DNA from: Tyzzerella sp.
Lineage (GTDB): Bacteria; Bacillota; Clostridia; Lachnospirales; Anaerotignaceae
Length of the DNA stretch: 64,000 bases
Assembly (NCBI GenBank): GCA_019415525.1
Contig: DXZA01000067.1
Coordinates: 248,001 to 312,000 of the forward strand
Direction: 5' to 3'
Shown here: piece after piece, positions 1 to 8,342 of the stretch
Layout: each line of letters starts with the position of its first letter
Numbering within the stretch: the first letter of the stretch is position 1
Notes under the pieces: generated by a model
Seen by the model: the letters and a program-made list of their open reading frames with translations, nothing else
What the model was told of the DNA's origin: nothing
Database searches by the model: none
Program-made: the position numbers and the translations under genes

Positions 1-1459
1 GCATCATACAAGGAATTACATTAATAACATCTTCCATAATTTCATCAATTTTATCTTCCCAATGGAAATGATGTATAAGTTCTGTAAGAATTTCACGTCC
101 TGTACATTCTCTCATAGGCTTATTTACATAATCACCATTATTACCTGTATAAAGACCATAGCCCCAGAATATTGTTGTATTTGGGTCTTGTGCTTTAAAA
201 TGAGGTTGTGCTGCAACAACAATGCTCATAAGCCAACTAGAGTCTTTAAATGTCATTAAAGCACCACTTCCAGGTATATTTCCCGAAAACTTCTCAATCA
301 TTTTAAGAAGTTTATTACCTTTCATTGTTACAGTAAAGCTTTCCCAATTTGTTTCTTCCGGATTTCCAAAGAAAGGTTCTGGATTTCCAAGTTCATTTCT
401 TTTTTCTGAAACTTTTCTCCAAAGCTCTCCAGAAATAGGATTTTCAGGTTTATATATAGGTGCAGTATCTAAATCGCCTAATGTTGCACAATCTGTCATA
501 CATCCATTTGTCATTATACATATATCATTTTCAAGTATATTAACAGTTGTACTTCCTTCTGGTGTATCTATATAAAGTTTTGTAGCTATAATATTTTCAC
601 TTTCCTCAAAGTCTATATCTTTAACAGCATAATCAGTATGGAAATTTACTCCTCTTTCTTCAAGATATGATTTAAGAGGGAGTATAACAGATTCATATTG
701 ATTATATGGTGTTCTTGTAACACCTTCTAGAGTTTCTATTCTTGGAAACTCAAATATCATTCTATTCATATAACGTTTAAATTCAAAAAGAGATGACCAT
801 TTTTGAAAAGCAAATGTTGTTTGCCACATATACCAGAAATTTGTTTCAAAAAAGTGTGGTGACTCCTCAAACCATTCTTCAATAGTCATATCATCAAGAT
901 TTTCTTCTTTTGTCGCCATAAGTTTTCCAAGAAGAAGTCTATCTTTATTATCAAAGCCCATAGATGTTACATCAAGTATATTTCCATCTCTATCAATAAG
1001 TCTTGCCTGTGCATGTGTAGGATGAAGATGGTCAAAATTAAGTATTTCTTCTGTTACGCTTTTATTTGGTACTTCAAGAGAAGGTATTGATGAAAAAAGT
1101 TCCCAAAAGTTTTCATATGTTTCTTCATTAAGCATTCTTCCCCCTCTACATACAAAACCTTTATTATCTCCTGCACCATCATTGCTTCCTCCAAGTATAT
1201 TCATACCTTCATAAATATGAATATGGCTTCCTGGCATACCACAATCACGTATAAGATATGCTGCACCAGCCATTGATGCAAGTCCACCACCTATAAAATA
1301 TGCATTTCCCATTTCTTCTATTGGTTCTGCTTCTATTTCATTAATTTTATTTACTTTAGATTTTTCTGCTTTAACAGCTTTGTTTTTAACTACTGCCGCT
1401 GCAGTTGCAACAGCACCAATACCAGCAAGTGTCATTATGATTGTTTTCTTTTTATTCAT
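1..1459 (-). CDS. ohyA: Oleate hydratase (fatty acid double-bond hydratase), C-terminus beyond the left edge
   Basis: The frame reads open from an ATG at 1459 to the window edge, 486 codons of a family usually near 570-590 residues, so the C-terminal part is outside. Oleate hydratases are FAD-dependent and add water to cis-9/cis-12 double bonds of free fatty acids, a detoxification step in gut Firmicutes (family knowledge). Visible are the FAD-binding stretch YFIGGGLASMAGAAYL (about residues 54-69), the RGGRML motif (105-110), and the family stretches SIPSLEVPNKSVTEEI and FDHLHPTHAQARLIDRDG. In the best studied enzymes the motif reads RGGREM with a catalytic Glu; here Met109 occupies that place, as in one branch of the family as I recall. 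A hydrophobic segment at residues 7-24, before the domain, looks like a membrane anchor. The ATG follows AGGAGG. The family assignment is firm; regiospecificity cannot be read. Confidence 0.93.
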   Translation of the reverse strand, partial: MNKKKTIIMTLAGIGAVATAAAVVKNKAVKAEKSKVNKINEIEAEPIEEMGNAYFIGGGLASMAGAAYLIRDCGMPGSHIHIYEGMNILGGSNDGAGDNKGFVCRGGRMLNEETYENFWELFSSIPSLEVPNKSVTEEILNFDHLHPTHAQARLIDRDGNILDVTSMGFDNKDRLLLGKLMATKEENLDDMTIEEWFEESPHFFETNFWYMWQTTFAFQKWSSLFEFKRYMNRMIFEFPRIETLEGVTRTPYNQYESVILPLKSYLEERGVNFHTDYAVKDIDFEESENIIATKLYIDTPEGSTTVNILENDICIMTNGCMTDCATLGDLDTAPIYKPENPISGELWRKVSEKRNELGNPEPFFGNPEETNWESFTVTMKGNKLLKMIEKFSGNIPGSGALMTFKDSSWLMSIVVAAQPHFKAQDPNTTIFWGYGLYTGNNGDYVNKPMRECTGREILTELIHHFHWEDKIDEIMEDVINVIPCMM

Positions 1460-1556
1460 ATTATAACTCCTCCTTTTTTGGAATTACATAAACATCATTT
1501 CCATTATCATATATAAATATACGTAAACTTATGTTAAATGTTTAATTATAAAAAAA

Positions 1557-1580
1557 TATACAGTGCATTAACACTGTATA
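1557..1580 (-). terminator. Intrinsic terminator after the sensor cassette
   Basis: A perfect 9-bp stem (TATACAGTG / CACTGTATA) with a 6-nt loop. On the minus strand it is followed by a run of T (the plus strand has seven A just before it). It ends the transcript whose last gene stops at 1605 and separates it from the oleate hydratase gene. Confidence 0.8.
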
Positions 1581-1604
1581 TTTTATATATTATCATATTA
1601 ATAA

Positions 1605-2642
1605 TTATTTCAAATCTAACTTATACAAATTTTCCATTGTAACACCTATGTATGGATGCATAACATACCTACCATTTTCAAGTTCTACATAATCTTTAGG
1701 ATTTTTCTTAAGAGCCAATGCACAGCTTAAATCAATTATAGATTTTGCTTGTCCTTTAAAATCACCAAAAACAGTTCCTGCTAATCTACCATTTCTTAAT
1801 TCTTCAACAGCAGGTGTTGTACAGTCCACACCTACAATAACCGGTATTTTTAAATTCTCACTAACAAAAGCATCAATAGCACCTAACGCCATATCATCAT
1901 TGTTACTTAAAACAAGCTCTATACTATCTCCAAATTGTTCTATAAACTGGGATGTTTTGCTTGTTCCTTGACTTCTTTGCCAATTTGCTGTTTCTGTTGC
2001 TAATTTTTCAATTTGTATTCCTGCATTTGTTATTGCTTTAACTGCATATTCTGTTCTTAAAAGAGAATCCTGATGACCTTGTTCGCCTTCAAGCATAACA
2101 TATTGTATTTTTCCATCATTATTTTTATCCAAATTGTATTTACCACTATTATATATATCAACAACAATTTCACCTTGTTTTGTGCCAGAATCTTTAGCAT
2201 CAGCTCCAACATAATAAACATTTTCCCAACGTTCAATGTCTTCTTTTACAGGCTCACGATTAAAAAATACTATTGGAATATTAGCAGTCTTTGCTTTATC
2301 AACAATAGGTGCTGCAACTGTTCTATCAACTAAATTTATACATAAAACATCATAATTTTGCTCAAGACACTTTGATATTTGCTCATTTTGTACTGTCTGA
2401 TTTCCTTTTCCATCAAAAGAATTTATAACTATTTTTAAATTATCAGATATTTCTTTACTTCTAGCTGCTTTTTCAAGATTACTTTGCAATGTTGATATAA
2501 ATGTATCATCTTTAGTATATAAAAACACACCTATTTTTATTTCTGTTATTACATCATCGGAATATTTATTATTACAACTACAAAAAATTATCATACATAT
2601 AGATAGTATAATGACTTTACAGTATAAAAATATTTTTTTCAT
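1605..2642 (-). CDS. Sugar-type periplasmic binding lipoprotein (MglB-like)
   Basis: 345 residues. It starts with a lipoprotein signal: MKKIFLYCK, a hydrophobic core, then a lipobox-like IIFCSC with the lipidated Cys near residue 23. The rest is a type I periplasmic-binding fold related to galactose/ribose-binding proteins: IKIGVFLYTKDD at the start, VLCINLVDR, IPIVFFNREP, IQYVMLEGEQGH and a C-terminal IPVIVGVDCTTPAVEEL. The start at 2642 is chosen because GGGGG lies just upstream and the following residues form the signal peptide; an in-frame start 45 nt earlier would overlap the preceding gene. It is the last gene of the regulator-kinase-binding protein cassette. With no permease or ATPase nearby it may feed a transporter encoded elsewhere or act with the kinase as a sensor. 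The ligand is inferred to be a monosaccharide, not proven. Confidence 0.85.
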   Translation of the reverse strand: MKKIFLYCKVIILSICMIIFCSCNNKYSDDVITEIKIGVFLYTKDDTFISTLQSNLEKAARSKEISDNLKIVINSFDGKGNQTVQNEQISKCLEQNYDVLCINLVDRTVAAPIVDKAKTANIPIVFFNREPVKEDIERWENVYYVGADAKDSGTKQGEIVVDIYNSGKYNLDKNNDGKIQYVMLEGEQGHQDSLLRTEYAVKAITNAGIQIEKLATETANWQRSQGTSKTSQFIEQFGDSIELVLSNNDDMALGAIDAFVSENLKIPVIVGVDCTTPAVEELRNGRLAGTVFGDFKGQAKSIIDLSCALALKKNPKDYVELENGRYVMHPYIGVTMENLYKLDLK

Positions 2643-2653
2643 AAAATAGCCCC

Positions 2654-3619
2654 CTATCTTATAAAAGGAAATATAAGTCTTTGACATTCCTTAGTATACA
2701 TATTTTCTCTATCTATTATTTTATAATCTATATCAGCATATTTTATTGCTTCTCCATTTACTGAAGAAACAGCCGCTTGTACACCAAGATAACCTATATT
2801 AAACTCGTTTTGTACAACAACTGCTGATATTATTTCTTTTTCAAGATATGATGCTATTTTACCATTTGTACCTGCTCCATATATTTTTCCGTTCCATTTA
2901 TCCATACTATAAAAATATGACGCTGTCTTTTCTAAAACCTCTGTTTCTGTAGCTATAATTATATCCGGTTTATATTCAAATACAAGATTATCAAAAAAGT
3001 ATGGTTTAGATGTATTCATATCATCAATAAGTATAGGAATTATATTTATTCCTTGTTTTGAAAATACATCTTTTAAGCCATTCTCTCTTTCACATATACT
3101 TATACTTCTAGGACTTCCCTGAAGTATTACAATATTTTTATCACTACTATTCATTTCAGAAAGAATTTTTTCTCCAAGCATTTTTCCCATCTCATAATTA
3201 TCAGCAGAATAAAAACCATTTATTTTATTTGTATTAACAGTACTTTCTATTGCAATAACAGGTATTCTTAGTGAAATATTATTTACAGTATCAGTTATAT
3301 AATCACTATCAGCAGCAGATATTATTATTGCATCTGCACCATTATTAAGCTCTCTTTTAAGAAGTTCATTTTGTTCATCTGCATTATTATATTCTGCAAG
3401 AGATATATATGTAATTTCAGCTTTCATATCATTAGCAGCTTGTTCCATACCTTGCATTATTATTCCAAAGCTTTCAGTATCAGTAAATCTTGTTATTACA
3501 GATATTTTTGTATAGTCCTTCTTAATATTATTAATATCAAATTTATATGATATAAGGTATAAAAATGAAAATGTTAATGTAATTATAAAAAATATTATGT
3601 ATGGTTTTCCATTTTTCAT
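2654..3619 (-). CDS. Membrane-anchored sugar-binding-like protein, probable kinase partner
   Basis: 321 residues. The N-terminus (MKNGKPYIIFFIITLTFSF...) is a signal-anchor helix at about residues 7-26 without a lipobox Cys, so the protein is probably tethered by its own helix. The rest is a type I periplasmic-binding fold: ISVITRFTDTESFG, GADAIIISAADSD, IPVIAIEST, IVILQGSPRSIS and PDIIIATE. The ATG overlaps the kinase stop codon (TAATG) and follows GAGGTGG, implying translational coupling. In clostridia, binding-protein-like genes coupled to YesM-type kinases often supply the extracellular sensing domain, and I infer that role here. Its sequence is distinct from the lipoprotein that follows 11 nt downstream, so the two are not simple duplicates. 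The ligand is unknown. Confidence 0.8.
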   Translation of the reverse strand: MKNGKPYIIFFIITLTFSFLYLISYKFDINNIKKDYTKISVITRFTDTESFGIIMQGMEQAANDMKAEITYISLAEYNNADEQNELLKRELNNGADAIIISAADSDYITDTVNNISLRIPVIAIESTVNTNKINGFYSADNYEMGKMLGEKILSEMNSSDKNIVILQGSPRSISICERENGLKDVFSKQGINIIPILIDDMNTSKPYFFDNLVFEYKPDIIIATETEVLEKTASYFYSMDKWNGKIYGAGTNGKIASYLEKEIISAVVVQNEFNIGYLGVQAAVSSVNGEAIKYADIDYKIIDRENMYTKECQRLIFPFIR

Positions 3620-5430
3620 TATATTACCACCTCTGAAGAATAAATCTGGTTTATTTCTATACAAGGAAGATGTATCCTTATAAGTGTACCTTCATCAGGT
3701 TCACTTAATATACTAAGACCATATTCTTTTCCAAAATATAACTGAATTCTTTCTTGTACATTTTTAAGTCCAACTCCACTTCCCTTACCTTTACTTCGGC
3801 TTTCATGTGTTAAAAGTTTATCTGCAACCTCTGGAGGTATACCCATTCCATTGTCTATAACATCTATATAAAGCTCATTATCCTTTTTATAAGCATTTAC
3901 AACGATTTCTCCATCTCCATCCATAAACTCCATACCATGATAAACAGCATTTTCTATTAAAGGCTGAACAATAAGCTTTATTGTGGCAAAATTAAGAACA
4001 TCTTCATCTGCATTTATTTTAAATGTAAATTTATCTTTAAAACGCATATGTTGTATTGTAATATAGTTTTCAGCATGTTTAAGCTCGTCTTTAATTGTTA
4101 TTATATTCTTACCTTTATTAAGACCTATTCTAAAAAATCCTGCAAGAGCTGTTACCATTGTTATAGCTTCTTTATATCTTTCATTTTCAACCATCCAAAC
4201 AATAGAATCTAATGTATTATATAAAAAATGGGGATTTATTTGTGCTTGTAATGCATCAAGCTCTCTTTGTCTTTTAAGTTCTTGTTCATAAACTATGTCA
4301 CCCATAAGTTTATGCATTTGTTTTACCATTGATTTTATAGTTTTACCAAGGTGTTGTATTTCGTGAGAACCACCTATTGCTATATCTACATTTTGAGACC
4401 CCTGTTCAAGTTCTTTAACAGAATTTTCAAGAGCTTTTATTGGATTTGCAATTTTAGCTGATATAAACATATTAGCAAATACAAGAAGTATTATTGCCAA
4501 AAATACAACAAAAAGTATAAATATAGTAATCTGTGTAGAATTAGCAAATGTTTCATCAATAGGTGTAACCCCTATTATTTTCCAACCTGTATACCCTAAA
4601 GTTTTTACAGTTACAAGTCTTTTATTACCTTCCAACTCATCAATATAGTTTCCATCTTCATATTCTGAAACTTGGAAATTATTTTCTTTAACAAGATTTG
4701 AATATATAAGTTGTTGTCTTGGGTGATATATAAGTTCTCCATCTCTATCTATAAGATATATATAGCCTGTTTCTCCAAGACTTACATTTTTACATATTTG
4801 CTCTATGCCACTAAAATTCATATCAACAAGAAGAACTCCACCACTTATTTCTCCGTTATTTGTAAGCTCAACAGCTCTACTTAAAGAAACAACCCATTTA
4901 TATTTATAATCTATATCTTCAAAAAGATTTTGAACATGGGCAGTTGAAAAATGAAGATTTTCTATTTGTTTTGTTGCATTTATAAACCAATCTTCATTTT
5001 GAGGTGTAGCTGTTTTTTTTAGTTTTGAAATAGGTGTGGCTGCAATAAGTTCTCCACTTTCTTTAAATACTGCAATACTTACAATATGTTCTCTATTTGC
5101 TTCATAAAGTAAATTCATTTCTTCATCAATATTTTTTTCAGATAAATCTATATTTTTTATTACACTATAATACATTGAATTAGAAACCTGCATAAGATTT
5201 CTTATATAAGAATCTAAATTATAATTTACTTGGTCAATTATTTTTTTATTATAATCTTCAGTTATATTTCTATTTGTAGCAGAAAAACGTATTATAAGAG
5301 AAGTTCCTATAAATATAAAACCTACAACTGCAATTATTGTAAATGATAATGAAAGCATATATTGAATACTTTTTTCACGATAAAAACAAGATACTTTATC
5401 AATATATTTTTTAAATCTGTTTTTCAACAA
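3619..5430 (-). CDS. YesM-type sensor histidine kinase (dCache-HAMP-His_kinase-HATPase)
   Basis: 603 residues. Transmembrane helix 1 is at about 27-49, an extracellular double-Cache-like sensor at about 60-295 (with TGYIYLIDRDGELIYHP and GWKIIGVTPIDETFA), helix 2 at about 300-324, then HAMP to about 378. The phospho-acceptor motif AQINPHFLYNTLDSI places the histidine at residue 401. The ATPase domain has the N box LIENAVYHGME, the G1 box DNGMGIPPE and a G2 box GSGVGLKNVQERI. This is the family that pairs with AraC-type response regulators to control carbohydrate use. It follows its regulator by 11 nt and overlaps the anchored binding protein gene, so sensor, ligand-binder and regulator are one transcription unit. 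The assignment is very firm; the signal is inferred to be a sugar. Confidence 0.95.
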   Translation of the reverse strand: MLKNRFKKYIDKVSCFYREKSIQYMLSLSFTIIAVVGFIFIGTSLIIRFSATNRNITEDYNKKIIDQVNYNLDSYIRNLMQVSNSMYYSVIKNIDLSEKNIDEEMNLLYEANREHIVSIAVFKESGELIAATPISKLKKTATPQNEDWFINATKQIENLHFSTAHVQNLFEDIDYKYKWVVSLSRAVELTNNGEISGGVLLVDMNFSGIEQICKNVSLGETGYIYLIDRDGELIYHPRQQLIYSNLVKENNFQVSEYEDGNYIDELEGNKRLVTVKTLGYTGWKIIGVTPIDETFANSTQITIFILFVVFLAIILLVFANMFISAKIANPIKALENSVKELEQGSQNVDIAIGGSHEIQHLGKTIKSMVKQMHKLMGDIVYEQELKRQRELDALQAQINPHFLYNTLDSIVWMVENERYKEAITMVTALAGFFRIGLNKGKNIITIKDELKHAENYITIQHMRFKDKFTFKINADEDVLNFATIKLIVQPLIENAVYHGMEFMDGDGEIVVNAYKKDNELYIDVIDNGMGIPPEVADKLLTHESRSKGKGSGVGLKNVQERIQLYFGKEYGLSILSEPDEGTLIRIHLPCIEINQIYSSEVVI

Positions 5431-5441
5431 AATCCCCTCCG

Positions 5442-7058
5442 CTATTTTGAGGTATTCCTATATTTTGATGGTGAAACACCAAAATGCTTTTTAAATACAT
5501 AACTAAAATAATTAGGCTCTGTATAACCTACTTTTGAAGAGATAATATATGTTTTATCATCTGTTGTATTAAGAAGTTTAACAGCCTCTTCCATTCTTAC
5601 ATCTGTAAGGTATGTTATAAAACTTACACCTGTTTCTTTTTTAAATATTGTTGAAAAATATGCAGGACTTACATGCAAATAATTACAAAGGCTTTCAACA
5701 GAAATATCACTTTCCATATAATGCTCTTTTATAAAAGCTTTTGTTTTTTCTGCCAAAAGTTTTGCAGAATCCATACGTTCACGTTTTATCATAAGACTTA
5801 TTTTATAACAAACTTCAAATATAAAACTTCCCATTTCTTCAAGAGATTCGAAATCTGAAATATCAAAATACCCTTTAAATTCATCACCAAATATTTCTTT
5901 TGAATTAAGATTATAACTTCTTATGATTTTAAATAAATCAGAAAGAAGTTCTGTAAGATATATTTGATATTGACTTTTTGGTACACGTGAGTCTTTAAAT
6001 TTTTTAACTATATCAATAACTATATTTTTTATAGTCTCACTACCCTCAAGCTTTATAGCATTCATAAGAGCTCTTGACTCTTCTTCGTCAAACTGAAGTT
6101 GTTTTGAAAAATCCGGTTCAATATCACCTATATATAGAGCTTTATCTCCCATTATAACTCTATAATCCAAAGCAGTTTTTGCACCGTTATATGATGTTTT
6201 TATTCCTGTTATTGTATCGCATACAGCACCTATACCAGCAGAAACAGATAATTCAAGAAAATATTTTGCTGTACAACAAATTTTATTCATCTGATTTACA
6301 AATTCCATTATTTGATTTTCATTTTCAAGTTTTCCTATAATAACAACTTCTTCATTATACAAAAAACTCTTAAAATCACATGAACTCTTTAAATTTTCAT
6401 CTACAATAGATTGTAAAGATAAAGGAACAAGCTCCATATCATTTTTAAAAGCTACTACCTGTTCATTACTGATTTCACAATTAAATTCTGCATGTACAAT
6501 AGCAACAACCCAAAAATTTGACCATAATTCCAAATCATATTGTATAGCTAAATCCATAACTTTTTCTTTTGCAACTCTACCTTCTATAAGTCTTGTAAGA
6601 AATTGCTGTTGAAGTATAGGCAAACTTTTTTTATAATTTTCACGAAGAACCTCTATATTTCTTTTTTCAAAAAATTCAGCATCAAGTTGATTTTTTATTT
6701 TCTTTAAAAGTTCAGTTAGTTTTAATGAATCTATTGGTTTGAGTATGTACTCATAAACATTTATTTTTATAGCTTTTTGAGCATATTCAAAATCATCAAA
6801 ACCTGAAAATATAACAACCTTTGTATGTGGCATAGTGTCATAAAGTTTTTCACCAAGTTCAAGACCTGTCATAAAAGGCATTTTTATATCTGTAATAACA
6901 AGGTCAGGGTTATATTTTTTACATAAATCATAGGCCTCTTGTCCATTTTCAGCTGCACCTATAACCTCAAATCCATTACCATACCAATCTATTTTTCGTA
7001 TTATACCATTTCTTAATTCTTCTTCATCATCTGCAATTATAACCTTATAAAGACTCAT
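5442..7058 (-). CDS. YesN-type response regulator with AraC-type DNA-binding domain
   Basis: 538 residues from the ATG at 7058, which follows GGAGG; an in-frame start 18 nt upstream lies before that site and is less likely. The receiver domain covers residues 3-120 with acidic pair DD near 10-11, phospho-acceptor Asp57 in LVITDIKM, a later SGFDDFEYA and Lys in YILKPID. A long middle region (about 150-400) is typical of YesN. The C-terminus carries a double helix-turn-helix of AraC type: VESLCNYLHVSPAYFSTIFK and a second helix pair before VGYTEPNYFSYVFKKHFGVS. It is the first gene of the cassette; its likely targets are this operon or a distant sugar-uptake operon, because no transporter is adjacent. 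Confidence 0.95.
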   Translation of the reverse strand: MSLYKVIIADDEEELRNGIIRKIDWYGNGFEVIGAAENGQEAYDLCKKYNPDLVITDIKMPFMTGLELGEKLYDTMPHTKVVIFSGFDDFEYAQKAIKINVYEYILKPIDSLKLTELLKKIKNQLDAEFFEKRNIEVLRENYKKSLPILQQQFLTRLIEGRVAKEKVMDLAIQYDLELWSNFWVVAIVHAEFNCEISNEQVVAFKNDMELVPLSLQSIVDENLKSSCDFKSFLYNEEVVIIGKLENENQIMEFVNQMNKICCTAKYFLELSVSAGIGAVCDTITGIKTSYNGAKTALDYRVIMGDKALYIGDIEPDFSKQLQFDEEESRALMNAIKLEGSETIKNIVIDIVKKFKDSRVPKSQYQIYLTELLSDLFKIIRSYNLNSKEIFGDEFKGYFDISDFESLEEMGSFIFEVCYKISLMIKRERMDSAKLLAEKTKAFIKEHYMESDISVESLCNYLHVSPAYFSTIFKKETGVSFITYLTDVRMEEAVKLLNTTDDKTYIISSKVGYTEPNYFSYVFKKHFGVSPSKYRNTSK

Positions 7059-7140
7059 TTTTACCTCCAACAACATTACTGTTAATTAACAAAAATATTA
7101 TATCACAAATTAAAATAGTATAAAATTTATTTATAAAAAT

Positions 7141-7170
7141 AACCAGTTCCAAAATATATTGAAACTGGTT
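7141..7170 (-). terminator. Intrinsic terminator downstream of yihY
   Basis: An 8-bp stem AACCAGTT / AACTGGTT flanking an AT-rich loop, followed on the minus strand by ATTTTTATAAATA. It lies between the yihY stop and the regulator gene of the sensor cassette, so it ends yihY transcription. Confidence 0.65.
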
Positions 7171-7212
7171 ATTTGTATGTTTTTAATATATAATTTCAAA
7201 TAAAATAGTAAT

Positions 7213-8070
7213 TTAATCTTGAAAATCTCCAAAATACTCGTCTGCTATCATTAGTGCATGGGCAAACTCCGCACCCATTATTATTGTTAATGAACTAAAA
7301 TATAGCCACATAAGAAGTACTATTATTGCTCCTATAGAACCATATATAACAGAATAATGTGCCATATTTTCAACATAAAATGAAAAACCCATAGATATTA
7401 TAAGCCAAGAAAATAAAGAAAATACTGTTCCAAAAAATACATACTTTCTAGGAAATTTTATAGGTGGTGCAATATAATATAACAAAAAAAGTATAAAAAA
7501 TAAAAGTCCTGCAAGTATTATAAATCTTAGAATATTCCATGTATTTATATATGGATTTGAAAATTGAAATGTTTGTGAAATAAATGTGAGCACAGTTTCA
7601 CCTAATATTAAAAGCAATAATGCCACTAATATGGATATTATAAATACAAGTGTAGATATAAAAACCACAATATTATGTATAATAATACCATGACCTCTTT
7701 TTATACCATATGCCCTATTTATGCACTCAAGTATAAAATTAACAGCACGCATAGGAAAATATATTGAAAAAAAAGCACCAAAAAACATTATTTGTGAATT
7801 TCTTTCTTTTGTAACATACTCTATAAATACTGTTATTATATTAATTACATCTTCTGGAATAAATCTAGCAAACCCTTCTGTAATAGCTTGTGTTTGTATA
7901 TCCATATATCCAACAAACATACTTAAAAATATAAAAAATGGAAAAACAGAAAATATAAAATAATATGCAAGTGCTGCTGCTGATTTGCTAACACCATGTT
8001 CAAAATATCTTTTTATAAATTCTTTAACAATGAATATAAACTTATTTTCTTTTATACTATTAAAACCCAA
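7213..8070 (-). CDS. YihY/BrkB family inner-membrane protein
   Basis: 285 residues with about six transmembrane helices. Family signatures include HGVSKSAAALAYYFIFSVFPFFIFLS near the start, MFFGAFFSIYFPMRAVNFILE, GIKRGHGIIIH and a C-terminal YGSIGAIIVLLMWLYFSSL followed by GAEFAHAL. The start is a TTG at 8070 preceded by GGAGG at the right distance. The family was once mislabelled RNase BN; its biochemical role is not settled, so no function is claimed beyond integral membrane protein. It stands alone between a terminator and a divergent promoter region. Confidence 0.9.
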   Translation of the reverse strand: MGFNSIKENKFIFIVKEFIKRYFEHGVSKSAAALAYYFIFSVFPFFIFLSMFVGYMDIQTQAITEGFARFIPEDVINIITVFIEYVTKERNSQIMFFGAFFSIYFPMRAVNFILECINRAYGIKRGHGIIIHNIVVFISTLVFIISILVALLLLILGETVLTFISQTFQFSNPYINTWNILRFIILAGLLFFILFLLYYIAPPIKFPRKYVFFGTVFSLFSWLIISMGFSFYVENMAHYSVIYGSIGAIIVLLMWLYFSSLTIIMGAEFAHALMIADEYFGDFQD

Positions 8071-8242
8071 TACTACACCTCCTTACTTTATTATAAATTT
8101 ATTATAATACATAATACTTATTAAAAGTGTAATTTGTTTACACATTATTTATATTATGCACAAAATTAAACTTTTTTAATTTTCATTATAGTATAATAGC
8201 AATAAAATTTAAAAATTTATGTATATTATGTACCATATAGGG

Positions 8243-8271
8243 TTGCAATAATTGTTGTTTTTTGCTATACT
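8243..8271 (+). promoter_or_regulatory. Sigma-A promoter of agcS
   Basis: TTGCAA (8243-8248), a 17-nt spacer and TATACT (8266-8271). It predicts a transcript starting near 8278 with a leader of about 65 nt. The leader holds a short inverted repeat (GGACAAA near 8284, TTTGTCT near 8311) but does not match the glycine riboswitch often found before this symporter family. Confidence 0.7.
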
Positions 8272-8342
8272 ACTTCACGTGGCGGACAAATGTCTTTATA
8301 GAAGAGAAAGTTTGTCTAATAAAAAGAACAGGGGTGTTTATT

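Noticed and set aside
8272..8342. Possible glycine riboswitch before agcS
   Set aside because: The leader is only about 65 nt and lacks the conserved aptamer blocks; just a short hairpin is seen.
8262..8342. N-terminal extension of agcS from an upstream ATG
   Set aside because: It would start inside the predicted -10 region and adds residues absent from the family; TTG at 8343 has the ribosome site.
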